The notes under the pieces: model-generated
The model's database searches: none
What the model saw: only the letters and a program-made list of their open reading frames with translations
Told to the model about the DNA's origin: nothing
Shown: positions 34,867-44,034 of the stretch, in pieces
Position numbering within the stretch: position 1 is the first letter of the stretch
How the letters are laid out: every line of letters begins with the position of its first letter
Position numbers and translations under genes: made by a program
Assembly (NCBI RefSeq): GCF_007991515.1
Contig: NZ_BJYM01000003.1
Coordinates: 248,001 to 312,000, forward strand
Source of the DNA: Oceanobacillus sojae
GTDB taxonomy: Bacteria > Bacillota > Bacilli > Bacillales > Amphibacillaceae
DNA length: 64,000 bases
Direction of reading: 5' to 3'

Positions 34867-36696
34867 ATGCCGCATGTTTATTATAATTCGTGGATAAGTG
34901 ATTATAAAAATCCATTTGGAGCTGTACAGCAAGAAGAAAAGGTTACGTTTCAGATGGATATCCATGAAAATCAAGTGATAGAAGCACAATTTATTATTCG
35001 AAAAGAAAATGGAAGTCAAGGCGAAGAAAAATATCAGATGAAGGATACAGGAGACAATCGGTTCTCCTGTATCTACACACCTCATGAAGGAAAGGGTCTG
35101 TATTTTTATTATTTTTCTGTGAAGTGGAAGGATGATCATGGCGGAGAATTAACGGCATATTGGGGAGCGTCAGCTGTCAAGGGAGAGGGCTGGCTATACC
35201 AGGAACAGCACGAGGTTATCCCCTACCAATTAACCTGTTTTGAAAAGGAAGAACAGACGCCGGATTGGTATCGCGAAGCTGTATTTTATCAGATTTTCCC
35301 GGACCGTTTTTATAACGGAAATCAAGACGGGAAGGTAAATAAACCGAAGCGGAACAGTTTTATCTATGGTGATACGCGTGATACTCCGATGTATGTACGC
35401 GGGTCTAAGGGTGAAATTCTGCGCTGGGATTTTTATGGCGGGAATTTAGAAGGAATCAGACAGAAGATACCGTATTTGAAGGATTTAGGTATCAATGCAA
35501 TTTATCTGAATCCGATTTTTCAGGCAGCAAGTAATCATCGCTATGATACAGCGGATTATATGAAGGTGGATCCGATGCTCGGTGATGAAGCGTTATTCCG
35601 GGAAATCATGGAAGATCTTCATGAAGAAGGTATCCATGTTATTTTAGATGGTGTATTCAGCCATGTTGGAAGAAACAGTATCTATTTCAACTATGACGGT
35701 ACTTATGGAGAAGACAAGGGAGCATACCGGAATCTGGACAGTCCGTATTATCCATGGTTCAGCTTCAGTGAATATCCTGATAAGTATGCATCCTGGTGGG
35801 GAATTGATGATCTCCCGGAAGTAGATAAGTCAAACAAAGAATTTCAAGATTATATTTACCAGGATGACAACAGTGTCATTGATAAATGGAGCAGGCTGGG
35901 TGTAGATGGATGGCGTTTGGATGTTGCGGATGAGCTTCCGGATGAATTTATTTCAGGTATTCGTCATAAGCTGGACCAATATCCGGAAAAAGTACTTATC
36001 GGCGAAGTCTGGGAGGACGCTTCGAATAAAATTGCCTATGAAAAGCGGCGACAGTATATTTTAGGAAATCATCTGCATGGCGTGATGAATTATCCATTCC
36101 GGAATACAGTGTTAGACCTGCTGCAATTGGAAAAGTCTCCACAGGAGCTTTGCCAAAGGCTGACGCAGCTTCATGAAAATTATCCAAAGGATGTTCTTTT
36201 TAATAATCTAAATAATATTGGTACACATGATACGAAACGAATTTATACATTTCTGGGAGAAGATAAGGAAAGACTGAAGCTTGCGTTGAGCTTTTTATTA
36301 ATTGCCCCGGGGATTCCTTGTATTTATTATGGAGACGAAGCTGGTCTCACAGGAGAACAGGATCCAGATAATCGCAAATTCTTCCCTTGGGAGGATATGG
36401 ATACAGATATTTTTAAGCATTGCCAAAAATGGATAGCTGAAAGAAAACAGAATAACACATTAAAATATGGTGATTTTGTTCTTTTCCATACGGATGATGT
36501 ATTGGGAATGCTTCGTTTTACAGATGATGAATATACCATCTATATTATCAATCCCCATGATGCAGAAAAATCCTGCCATTTTGACGACCTGCAATTCTTG
36601 CGCGAGGTGCCATTAACGGATGAAGTAATAAAGGGTATTTTCAATAATTTAACAGTCCATGGCAAAAGTGATTTTTTTGTAACAGGAAAAATATAG
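34867..36696 (+). CDS. Neopullulanase/cyclomaltodextrinase-like GH13 enzyme
   Basis: This 609-residue enzyme has an N-terminal CBM34-like domain (1-125) and a GH13 barrel: VFYQIFPDRFYNGN, DGVFSHVGRNS, GWRLDVADELP (nucleophile Asp352), IGEVWED (acid/base Glu380) and NNIGTHDTKR. No signal peptide, so it acts inside the cell, probably debranching or hydrolysing limit dextrins left by GlgP. Other bacilli have the pullulanase AmyX in this role. Start at 34867, eight bases after AAAGG and four bases after the glgP stop; an upstream GTG-type extension would overlap glgP. Operon ends here. Confidence 0.9.
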   Translation: MPHVYYNSWISDYKNPFGAVQQEEKVTFQMDIHENQVIEAQFIIRKENGSQGEEKYQMKDTGDNRFSCIYTPHEGKGLYFYYFSVKWKDDHGGELTAYWGASAVKGEGWLYQEQHEVIPYQLTCFEKEEQTPDWYREAVFYQIFPDRFYNGNQDGKVNKPKRNSFIYGDTRDTPMYVRGSKGEILRWDFYGGNLEGIRQKIPYLKDLGINAIYLNPIFQAASNHRYDTADYMKVDPMLGDEALFREIMEDLHEEGIHVILDGVFSHVGRNSIYFNYDGTYGEDKGAYRNLDSPYYPWFSFSEYPDKYASWWGIDDLPEVDKSNKEFQDYIYQDDNSVIDKWSRLGVDGWRLDVADELPDEFISGIRHKLDQYPEKVLIGEVWEDASNKIAYEKRRQYILGNHLHGVMNYPFRNTVLDLLQLEKSPQELCQRLTQLHENYPKDVLFNNLNNIGTHDTKRIYTFLGEDKERLKLALSFLLIAPGIPCIYYGDEAGLTGEQDPDNRKFFPWEDMDTDIFKHCQKWIAERKQNNTLKYGDFVLFHTDDVLGMLRFTDDEYTIYIINPHDAEKSCHFDDLQFLREVPLTDEVIKGIFNNLTVHGKSDFFVTGKI

Positions 36697-36705
36697 ATGA
36701 GCAAA

Positions 36706-36745
36706 AAAGCAGAGTGCATGGAGACGTATCGATGCATTCTGCTTT
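36706..36745. terminator. Terminator of the glycogen operon (bidirectional)
   Basis: A 14-bp stem with one G-T pair (36706-36719 with 36732-36745), preceded by AAAAAA and ending in TTT, separates the convergent amylase-type and DUF1307 genes. Confidence 0.75.
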
Positions 36746-36750
36746 AAAGT

Positions 36751-37215
36751 TTATTCTTCTATCTTTTTAAAGCCCTGTTCTTCCAAGGATTCTATGGCAT
36801 CTTCCAAATTTAAATTACCTTCTTCATTTTCCAAAAGCTCATTAAGTCCCGACAGCTCGGATGTGTCTACGGTAGAGAAATCAATTTTAATCGTTTCAAT
36901 AAAATGATTATCCTGAAAATCGAGGTTATATTCCAAACCGTCAATTCCTTGTAAAGGTTCTGCGGTAGGGATAATTAGAGCTTCTGCATCTTCTTTTGTT
37001 TCTATGCCCCTGATACTTTCATAAGAGGTTTTGCTCATACTAGACTGCTCAACGATTTCTTCATCCTTGGTAACCAAAGTTACTTCAATAGAGTTAGCCC
37101 CTTCCTCTAATTTATACGTTACTGTTTCTTGATTTGATCCGCATGCAGCTAAAGTTATAAAGGAAATAAGCAAGAGAACAAATCCAGTCATTTTGAAGGT
37201 TTTTTTATTTCCCAT
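36751..37215 (-). CDS. DUF1307 (YehR-family) lipoprotein, copy 1
   Basis: This is a 154-residue lipoprotein with lipobox LAAC (Cys25) and a mature domain rich in Glu and Thr. It contains VTYKLEEGANSIEVTLVTKDEEIVEQ-type beta strands (shown here only in part by family resemblance) and ends in EQGFKKIEE. YehR-type proteins have no assigned function. It is the partner of the next gene, with which it shares the whole architecture. It has its own sigma-A promoter 27 bases upstream of the likely leader. The sequence divergence between copies suggests an old duplication. Confidence 0.8.
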   Translation of the reverse strand: MGNKKTFKMTGFVLLLISFITLAACGSNQETVTYKLEEGANSIEVTLVTKDEEIVEQSSMSKTSYESIRGIETKEDAEALIIPTAEPLQGIDGLEYNLDFQDNHFIETIKIDFSTVDTSELSGLNELLENEEGNLNLEDAIESLEEQGFKKIEE

Positions 37216-37248
37216 TTTCGCTTCTCCTGTTCTTATGTAATTAAGCTA

Positions 37249-37277
37249 ATCGTATCGGATTAAAACTGGAAAGTCAA
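37249..37277 (-). promoter_or_regulatory. Promoter of DUF1307 copy 1
   Basis: On the minus strand TTGACT and TACGAT are 17 bases apart, followed by a short leader. The stretch TTGACTTT plus AATCCGATA resembles the region upstream of copy 2 (37923-37951). Confidence 0.6.
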
Positions 37278-37382
37278 AAGAGCTTTCTGTAGGTAATAGA
37301 AGGATGGTGTTAGAGCATTATTGGAAGAAAAATATAAAATATTTTTTATTGGAGTACAGAAAATAGATTGAAAGCAAAATAA

Positions 37383-37404
37383 AACCGTGCCACTAGGCAC
37401 GGTT
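37383..37404 (-). terminator. Terminator of DUF1307 copy 2
   Basis: AACCGTGCC-ACTA-GGCACGGTT; on the minus strand the stem runs into TTTTATTTT. Confidence 0.88.
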
Positions 37405-37412
37405 CAATTATA

Positions 37413-37886
37413 TTATTCTTCTACTACTTCCAGTCCTGCATCTTCTAATTCTTTAACAGTTTCTTCTAAGCTGATATACTCATCATCTTCAATTGCTGGA
37501 AGGCTAGCACCAGGGACGCTGTTTAGCTCCTCCATATCAACAGTTGTCAAGTCAACAGAAATAGTTTGTGTAAGTTGATCTTCTCCATATTCAATCTTTA
37601 TTTCGATGCCTTCTATATCTTCAAATGGCTCGAGTTCTGCACGAATTTCTTCATCCATCTTTTCAGCTTCTTCTTTTGATTCAAGCATCATAGTAGTATA
37701 AGGTATGTCTGTTTTGACAGTTTGATGTGTTACTTCATCATCTTTAGCATCGAGTGTAACTTCCATGCTCATTCCCATTTGATCCCCTTTAAGGGTAACT
37801 GTTTCTTCAGATCCACAAGCTGCCAATCCTAAAGTAGCAATCAATAAAAATAATAGTCCACTAATTCTAAAAGCTGTTTTTTTCAT
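37413..37886 (-). CDS. DUF1307 (YehR-family) lipoprotein, copy 2
   Basis: The 157-residue lipoprotein has lipobox LAAC (Cys24), then GSEETVTLKGDQMGMSMEV and the internal ISVDLTTVDMEELNSV that parallels IKIDFSTVDTSELSGL in copy 1. Both end in a helix with EELxxxGxxxxEE. The mature parts are strongly acidic. SD GGAGAAAA precedes the ATG. The two copies lie head to tail, each with its own terminator and promoter, so they can be expressed separately. Function unknown. Confidence 0.82.
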   Translation of the reverse strand: MKKTAFRISGLLFLLIATLGLAACGSEETVTLKGDQMGMSMEVTLDAKDDEVTHQTVKTDIPYTTMMLESKEEAEKMDEEIRAELEPFEDIEGIEIKIEYGEDQLTQTISVDLTTVDMEELNSVPGASLPAIEDDEYISLEETVKELEDAGLEVVEE

Positions 37887-38271
37887 TATAGTCTTTTCTC
37901 CTATCCGTTTTTTACTATAGTTAGCTTATCGAATTAAACGAGCAAAGTCAAAGTGAAATTGAGAAAAAATAAAGAATTGGACTATTATCCTGCGTTGGAA
38001 GTAGCGGTTATTTGCTTTTTTTGGATGTTTGTTATGAAATTCGGGGTATTTTGAATATTATTTAGTGTAAGGTTTACAATATAGCTTATCCGTATGGCAT
38101 TTAAGCATATTGGTAATCAATATGTTAAAATAGGGAAGAGTATTTCTCTATTATTCTGTTGTGAAACAGTGTGCTGCAGCACGAAGGTATTCATATTCAT
38201 CAGGACGTAATTGCTGGAAATTGCAGCTACATCATATTTTGATTCTGCAAAAAAAGAAAAGAGGTACAATA

Positions 38272-38664
38272 ATGGAAGCAAAAGAACGCAGAGAACAAAT
38301 TAAGCAATATTGTCAGGAGTACGACAGCATTTATGCAAAGCTTGTGGAACCAATTAATGATATGTTAATGGACGTTGACGCTGGTATATCAGAGGAAACA
38401 ACAAATAAAATACTAGAAAACTTAAAGCTTTCCAGTGAAGGAAAGAAAGAGGTCTTTGACTGTCATTTAGATGAAAGCAATAATTTCCTTAGAGACGGTA
38501 TAGAGGATTTGAAAAATGGAAATCTTGGGGATGGTGCTTTACAGATATTCGGAGCAGGGCTTAATTTTGCCAGTTATGCGGCGAAGGCTTCTCAAACACA
38601 GGAAACTAATGCTCATGAAATGCTGGATGAACGGTTTAAGAAGTTAAAAACAACATTAAAATAG
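38272..38664 (+). CDS. Conserved-looking small acidic helical protein, unknown
   Basis: This is a 130-residue protein that starts MEAKERREQIKQYCQEYDS and is helical throughout, with a central Gly-rich bend GNLGDGALQIFGAGLNFA that is mildly hydrophobic. I start it at ATG 38272, seven bases after AGAGGT; a longer frame from GTG 38161 has no ribosome binding site. It has no signal peptide. It stands alone between the lipoprotein pair and the ugp operon and ends at a 17-bp terminator stem. I do not recognise a family. Confidence 0.7.
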   Translation: MEAKERREQIKQYCQEYDSIYAKLVEPINDMLMDVDAGISEETTNKILENLKLSSEGKKEVFDCHLDESNNFLRDGIEDLKNGNLGDGALQIFGAGLNFASYAAKASQTQETNAHEMLDERFKKLKTTLK

Positions 38665-38680
38665 ACAAATAATTTATTGG

Positions 38681-38733
38681 AATAGAGATTTTCAGGGCAG
38701 AGATAAATGCTCCCCTGAAAATCTCTATTTTTA
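38681..38733 (+). terminator. Terminator of the small helical protein gene
   Basis: AGAGATTTTCAGGG pairs perfectly with CCCTGAAAATCTCT (38684-38697 with 38713-38726), extended by A-T pairs, and is followed by TTTTTATTTT. Confidence 0.92.
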
Positions 38734-38789
38734 TTTTCCATTTATACAAAAATGATTTTTCTCCTTTCGATTTTTAATAAATGTGAATT

Positions 38790-38817
38790 TTATTAAGTTA
38801 TTGTAAGTTATTTGAAT
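38790..38817 (+). promoter_or_regulatory. Triple direct repeat upstream of the ugp operon
   Basis: TTATTAAG, TTATTGTAAG and TTATTTGAAT follow one another at 8-10 base period. Head-to-tail repeats at about one helical turn recall PhoP boxes in layout, though not clearly in sequence. The operon would suit phosphate control. Confidence 0.4.
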
Positions 38818-38907
38818 GGTAGACGAAGTATCGGTGTGGATTTGGTAAATTTCTCAGTTTTACAAAAAATTTATGCTTTAATGAATTTGAATGAAGGGAG
38901 GAAGAGA

Positions 38908-40023
38908 ATGAGCTATATCGAGTTAACAGATATTACAAAGTCTTATCATGCAGGGAAGAACATATTGGAGAAAATTAACTTCACCATAGAGAAGGGTGAA
39001 TTCTTTGTCTTAGTTGGCCCTTCCGGATCAGGAAAAAGTACATTACTGCGGATGATTGCGGGACTGGAGAATGTGACAGATGGTATCTTAAAAATGAATC
39101 AAAAGATAGTCAATCATCTGCCGCCTAAAGACAGAAATCTTTCGATGGTATTTCAAAATTATGCGCTGTATCCGCATTTATCAGTGGAACAGAATATCCT
39201 GTTTGGTTTACAGGCAAAAAAGGTTTCCAAAAAAGAGCAGAAAAAAAGACTGAAAGAAACAGCTGAAATGATGGGACTATCAGACTTTTTAGATCGAAAG
39301 CCGCGCCAGCTTTCAGGCGGACAGCGTCAACGTGTTGCGTTAGCGAGAGCTGTTGTAAGTGAAGCACCGCTTTGCTTGATGGATGAGCCGTTATCCAATT
39401 TAGATGCAAAATTACGTGCGCAGATGCGTGTAGAGATTAGAAGGCTGCAAAAGCAGCTGGGATTAACACTTATTTATGTAACGCATGACCAAGTAGAGGC
39501 AATGACTATGGGGGATCGGATTATGGTCTTGAATGATGGGGAAATTCAACAAGTCGGGAAGCCTATCACGCTCTATAATGAGCCGGCAAATCTATTTGTA
39601 GCGTCCTTTATTGGCTCTCCTAAAATGAATATTGGCAAAGCAGAGGTAAAGAACACATCCTGTTTTCTTATAAATAATACATTGTCATTCCCCGTAGGAC
39701 CGATACTCCAGGAGGCTTTGAAGGAGCATAAGGATATTGTAGTTGGAATCAGACCGGAGCATATTCAGCCGACAACGCATCATGAAGCAACACATTCTCT
39801 GGAAGTGGTCAATGTAGAGCAATTAGGAAATGAGACAACTCTTGCTTTTGATGTTGATGGGGAATTATGGACGGCGAAATGGCCAGGTCAGTGGGATATT
39901 ATGGCAGGTCATCAGCTAAAGGTCTATATATCTGAGGAGCACCTCAGCTTCTTTGATGCACAAACGAAACAATTAGTCCGCCCGGCCAGCTTCAATAGTC
40001 AGGAGGAGGTTCAGGCTATATGA
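38908..40023 (+). CDS. ugpC: sn-Glycerol-3-phosphate-type ABC transporter ATPase
   Basis: This is a 371-residue MalK/UgpC-type ATPase with Walker A GPSGSGKST, signature LSGGQRQRVALARA, Walker B CLMDEPLSNLDAK, His switch YVTHDQVEA and a C-terminal TOBE region (240-360). It powers the UgpA/UgpE permease. The start at 38908 is seven bases after GGGAGG; an in-frame start at 38812 has no site. The stop overlaps the ugpA start as ATGA. Being dedicated to one operon, it is less likely to be the shared MsmX ATPase. Confidence 0.9.
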   Translation: MSYIELTDITKSYHAGKNILEKINFTIEKGEFFVLVGPSGSGKSTLLRMIAGLENVTDGILKMNQKIVNHLPPKDRNLSMVFQNYALYPHLSVEQNILFGLQAKKVSKKEQKKRLKETAEMMGLSDFLDRKPRQLSGGQRQRVALARAVVSEAPLCLMDEPLSNLDAKLRAQMRVEIRRLQKQLGLTLIYVTHDQVEAMTMGDRIMVLNDGEIQQVGKPITLYNEPANLFVASFIGSPKMNIGKAEVKNTSCFLINNTLSFPVGPILQEALKEHKDIVVGIRPEHIQPTTHHEATHSLEVVNVEQLGNETTLAFDVDGELWTAKWPGQWDIMAGHQLKVYISEEHLSFFDAQTKQLVRPASFNSQEEVQAI

Positions 40024-40958
40024 CGGAGGCAGCTGCTACATTATCACAAGAGGATTATATTTTATTTGAGCAGACGAAACGGAAACATCGCTACAAGCAA
40101 TTTATCAAGGGTATGCTTTTTCTCTTACCGTCTATCGTGCTCTTCTCTGTATTTTTATTCTATCCGTTACTTCGAACTATTTATTTGAGCTTCTTTCTAA
40201 CAGACGCGAGCGGGGCCCCAACCGTATTTATTGGATGGGATAATTTTGTAACACTGTTTCAATCAAGTATTTTCCAGCAAAGTATAAAGTCTACATTTCT
40301 GTTTGTGCTTTATACTGTTCCGTTGACCATTGTTGTCAGTCTGTTTTTGGCAATTATTGCGAATGAGAAGCTGAGAGGAATTGGTTTTTTTCGGACGATA
40401 TTTTCCTCTGGAATGGGAATCTCTGTAGCAGCGGCATCTGTATTTTGGCTGTACTTATTTCATCCGACAATCGGCTTTTTAAATATTATTCTGGATACAT
40501 TTAGATTGGAGAAAATCAGCTGGCTGACAGATCCTTCCTGGGCATTGATTGCAATATCTGTGACAACGATATGGATGAATATTGGCTTTACCTTTTTGAT
40601 ATTGCTGGGAGGATTGCAGTCAATGGATAAATATCTATATGAAAGTGCAGATGTGGACGGTGCCGGGTATTTTTATAAATTAAGAAGAATTACCATTCCA
40701 ATGCTTTCGCCTACCTTGTTTTTTGTTGTAACGGTAACGATTATTAATGCTTTTCAAACGTTTGGTCAGGTGGATATTTTAACACAGGGCGGTCCGCAAA
40801 ATGCAACGAATTTTATTGTTTACTCTATTTATCGGGAGGCTTTTACAAATTATCAATTTGGTTCTGCCAGTGCGCAGGCGATTATTCTGTTCATTATTAT
40901 CCTGATTATGACGATTATTCAATTTAAACTAGGAGAAAGGAAGGTTCATTACCAGTGA
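40020..40958 (+). CDS. ugpA: ABC permease UgpA-type
   Basis: The 312-residue permease has six membrane helices and the EAA loop YESADVDGAGYFYKLRRITIP. An unusual 35-residue cytosolic N-terminus precedes helix 1. It pairs with UgpE. Four-base overlaps on both sides (ATGA with ugpC, GTGA with ugpE) show tight coupling. Confidence 0.9.
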   Translation: MTEAAATLSQEDYILFEQTKRKHRYKQFIKGMLFLLPSIVLFSVFLFYPLLRTIYLSFFLTDASGAPTVFIGWDNFVTLFQSSIFQQSIKSTFLFVLYTVPLTIVVSLFLAIIANEKLRGIGFFRTIFSSGMGISVAAASVFWLYLFHPTIGFLNIILDTFRLEKISWLTDPSWALIAISVTTIWMNIGFTFLILLGGLQSMDKYLYESADVDGAGYFYKLRRITIPMLSPTLFFVVTVTIINAFQTFGQVDILTQGGPQNATNFIVYSIYREAFTNYQFGSASAQAIILFIIILIMTIIQFKLGERKVHYQ

Positions 40959-41770
40959 GAATTCCTTTAGGACGAAAAATCGTGACCTATTTTTTATTAA
41001 GTACGGCAGCTCTTCTTGTTTTTATGCCGACGCTGATGGCAGTGGTGATGAGCTTTATGACGAATCAGGATATTATGACAGGGAGCTTTCCCTCTGCTTT
41101 TTCACTTGATAATTATCGTCGGGCATTTGAACAGTTCTCGCTGATGCATTATGTAATAAACAGCTTATTTGTTTCAATTATTATCATGATTGGTCAGCTG
41201 GTTTTATCCAGCTTGGCAGCCTATGCTTTTGTCTTTTTAGAATTTAAAGGCCGGGACTTCCTGTTCTATCTTTTTATTGCAACCATGATGGTACCGTTTG
41301 AGGCTTCGATTATTCCAAACTTCCATACAATTCGCGACCTTGGCTGGATTGATCAATATACCGGACTGACGGTTCCGTTCTTTGCAATGGCTTTTGGAAC
41401 ATTCTTATTACGGCAGAATTTCAAACAGATTCCCAAGGAACTGCGTGAAGCTAGTCAGATTGCCGGAATGGGAGAGGTGAAGTTTTATTTAACAGTTGTC
41501 CTGCCGGTAGCGAAAACAAGCTTGATAACACTGGGAGTATATGGTTTCTTAACCTCCTGGAATATGTATTTATGGCCATTGTTAGCCACGACTAATGACA
41601 GTGTAAGAACCGTACAGATCGGTCTAAGGCAATTACAATCGCAAGAACAGATGAATGATTGGGGGATGATTATGTCAGGGGCTGTCATCGTTATTATTCC
41701 AACTCTGATTCTTTTATTTTTAGGTCAAAAAAAGCTCCAGCGTGGTTTAACAGAAGGAGCATTAAAATAG
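40955..41770 (+). CDS. ugpE: ABC permease UgpE-type
   Basis: This 271-residue permease has six helices, the MalG-type motif MVPFEASIIPNFHTIRDLGW and the EAA loop REASQIAGMGEVKFYLTVVLP. It forms the channel with UgpA. The start is GTG, overlapping the ugpA stop by four bases. Confidence 0.9.
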   Translation: MRIPLGRKIVTYFLLSTAALLVFMPTLMAVVMSFMTNQDIMTGSFPSAFSLDNYRRAFEQFSLMHYVINSLFVSIIIMIGQLVLSSLAAYAFVFLEFKGRDFLFYLFIATMMVPFEASIIPNFHTIRDLGWIDQYTGLTVPFFAMAFGTFLLRQNFKQIPKELREASQIAGMGEVKFYLTVVLPVAKTSLITLGVYGFLTSWNMYLWPLLATTNDSVRTVQIGLRQLQSQEQMNDWGMIMSGAVIVIIPTLILLFLGQKKLQRGLTEGALK

Positions 41771-41797
41771 ATGAATTTAATAAAGGAGTCGATTTTT

Positions 41798-43135
41798 TTG
41801 AAGAGAATTTTATTGTTTGTAATCCTTAGTTTGACGATGTTTATGGCTGCATGTGGTTCCAAAAATGCAGAGGGATCCGATCAAGAAACGAAAACGGAAG
41901 ACGGCAAGCAGATCGTTACATTCTGGCATGCTATGAGCGGTGCATCACAAGAAGCTTTAGACAGGATTGTTGCTTCTTATAACGAATCCCAGGACGAAGT
42001 TGAGGTACGTGCTGAATTTCAAGGAACGTATGATGAAGCACTGACAAAGTTTCACAGCGTTGCAGGAACAGACAGCGCGCCGACGATGATTCAGGTCTTC
42101 GAAATAGGTACGATGTCGATGGTAAACAGTGGTCATATTGACCCGATTCAGAAATTTATTGATGAGGATGGCTATGATATGGGGCATTTAGAAGAGAATA
42201 TTGTTAATTATTATAAGATAGATAACCAATTCTATTCGATGCCATTTAATTCATCTACACCAGTAATGTTCTTTAATAAAGATGCTTTTGAAGAAGCTGG
42301 GTTAGATCCAGAGAGTCCACCGCAAACATATGAAGAGGTGGAAGAAGCAAGTAAGGCTATTGTTGAGTCAAATCCTGATATGAAAGGCTTTGCGCTTCAG
42401 GCGTATGGCTGGTTATTTGAACAATTACTGGCAAGCCAAGGGGCATTATTATTGAATGAAAATAATGGACGTTCAGGAACAGCTACAGAAATTGGTTTTA
42501 CAGAGGAACAGGGCAAATCTATTTTTGAATGGGTTGAGCGGATGAATGAAGACGGAACATTTGCGAACTATGGTATTAATGGCGATAATATGCTGGCCGG
42601 TTTTCTGGCAGAAGATGTATCTATGTTCCTGCAATCCTCTGCAAATTCCCGCGATTTAATTGATAATGCACCATTTGAGGTTGGTGTAGCGTTTTTACCA
42701 CATCCGGAAAACACAGAGTGGGAGGGCGTTGTCATTGGCGGAGCAAGTCTTTGGATGAGTGCCGGCAAGGAGGAAGCAGAGCAAAATGCAGCATGGGATT
42801 TCATGAAGTATCTGCAATCTCCAGAAATTCAGGCGCAATGGCATACAGACACAGGGTATTTTGCTATTAACCCGGCTGCTTATGAGGAAGATTTAGTAGT
42901 AGAAATGCATGAAGAAAATCCGCAATTAAAGGTTACGGTAGAACAGCTTCAGGCAACGAAACCATCCTATGCGACACAAGGTGCTCTGATGGATATGATA
43001 CCAGAAGAACGAAAAATTATTGAAATTGCATTGGAAACCGTATTTAATGGCGAAGATGTAGATAAAGCCTATAGTGCAGCGATGGAACAATTGAATAGAG
43101 CAATTGAAACAGCAAATAAAGCTCGTGGAGAATAA
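41798..43135 (+). CDS. ugpB: Glycerol-3-phosphate-type solute-binding lipoprotein
   Basis: The 445-residue lipoprotein (MAAC, Cys19) has the UgpB-like start VTFWHAMSGASQEALDRIV and YNESQ, SMPFNSSTPVMFFNKDAF and GASLWMSAGKE. It should bind glycerol-3-phosphate or glycerophosphodiesters outside the membrane. I place the start at TTG 41798, nine bases after AAAGGAG; the ATG at 41771 would put the ribosome binding site inside the gene and spoil the signal peptide. It closes the ugpCAEB order, and two glycerophosphodiesterases follow, which supports the substrate. Confidence 0.9.
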   Translation: MKRILLFVILSLTMFMAACGSKNAEGSDQETKTEDGKQIVTFWHAMSGASQEALDRIVASYNESQDEVEVRAEFQGTYDEALTKFHSVAGTDSAPTMIQVFEIGTMSMVNSGHIDPIQKFIDEDGYDMGHLEENIVNYYKIDNQFYSMPFNSSTPVMFFNKDAFEEAGLDPESPPQTYEEVEEASKAIVESNPDMKGFALQAYGWLFEQLLASQGALLLNENNGRSGTATEIGFTEEQGKSIFEWVERMNEDGTFANYGINGDNMLAGFLAEDVSMFLQSSANSRDLIDNAPFEVGVAFLPHPENTEWEGVVIGGASLWMSAGKEEAEQNAAWDFMKYLQSPEIQAQWHTDTGYFAINPAAYEEDLVVEMHEENPQLKVTVEQLQATKPSYATQGALMDMIPEERKIIEIALETVFNGEDVDKAYSAAMEQLNRAIETANKARGE

Positions 43136-43272
43136 ATGATAGAAAGTAAGATTACGTACAAAGAAAGAAGTTTTGTTTGGTGAGAGGCATTTAATTTAAA
43201 TAGTTAGCAGCAGGAGTCCTGTTGAATGAATCTATATTCTATTATATCAACTCTATTTCAGGAGGGATAATT

Positions 43273-44034
43273 TTGACAAAAGTATATGGTCACCGAGGCA
43301 TGATGGGTGTATACCCGGAAAATACATTGCTTAGTTTTGAAAAAGCACTCGAAGCTGGTGTGGATGGCTTAGAAATAGATGTACACATGACAGTGGACGG
43401 TGAATTTGCTGTGATGCATGATGCTACACTAAATCGGACAACGAATGGATTTGGAGCCATAACAGAGTATACCTTTTCAGAAATTCGGGAATTACAATGG
43501 AATCATCCCTATCTTTCATCGTTCCAGAGGTATGATAAGAGCTGGGAGGAAGAAAAAATTCCCTCATTAGCAGAAGTGCTTCAGCTGGTTAGTACGTATC
43601 CAGATGTTGCATTGAATATTGAATTAAAAACGTATGAAAATTTATATGAAAATATTGAAGAAAAATTGCTGGATTATGTTGCTAAATATCCTGATGTAAA
43701 GAATCGTGTCATCTACTCCAGCTTTCATCTGCCCACGCTGATTCGTTTACGTCATTATGATCGGGACGCCCGTCTGGCATGGATTATTAACCAGCCAATT
43801 TCTCACCCGGAGGATTATATTGATATTCTTGGGCTGGAAGCACTGCATATTGGAGTGGATACATTTTTACAGCATATTTATCATTGGAGCAAGTGGAGGA
43901 GACTACTGCGAGTATGGACTGTAAATGATAAAGATACATTAAAGCAATTACTGGATATAAAAGTAAAAGGAATCATTACAGATTATCCGGATCGTGCCAT
44001 CTTTTACAGGTGTGAGCGCTATGCCATGGCGTAG
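43273..44034 (+). CDS. ugpQ: Cytosolic glycerophosphodiester phosphodiesterase
   Basis: This 253-residue GDPD enzyme has the HRG...PENT motif (GHRGMMGVYPENT), EIDVHMTVDGE and MHDATLNRTTNG, and the catalytic Glu-rich strand ALNIELK. It splits glycerophosphodiesters imported by UgpBAEC into glycerol-3-phosphate and the alcohol. No signal peptide. The start is TTG after AGGAGGG; an upstream ATG at 43222 lacks a site. The end overlaps the next GDPD gene by 14 bases. Confidence 0.9.
   Translation: MTKVYGHRGMMGVYPENTLLSFEKALEAGVDGLEIDVHMTVDGEFAVMHDATLNRTTNGFGAITEYTFSEIRELQWNHPYLSSFQRYDKSWEEEKIPSLAEVLQLVSTYPDVALNIELKTYENLYENIEEKLLDYVAKYPDVKNRVIYSSFHLPTLIRLRHYDRDARLAWIINQPISHPEDYIDILGLEALHIGVDTFLQHIYHWSKWRRLLRVWTVNDKDTLKQLLDIKVKGIITDYPDRAIFYRCERYAMA

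Noticed and set aside
38161-38271. Upstream part of the small helical protein frame
   Set aside because: It begins with GTG without a ribosome binding site; AGAGGT lies just before the ATG at 38272.
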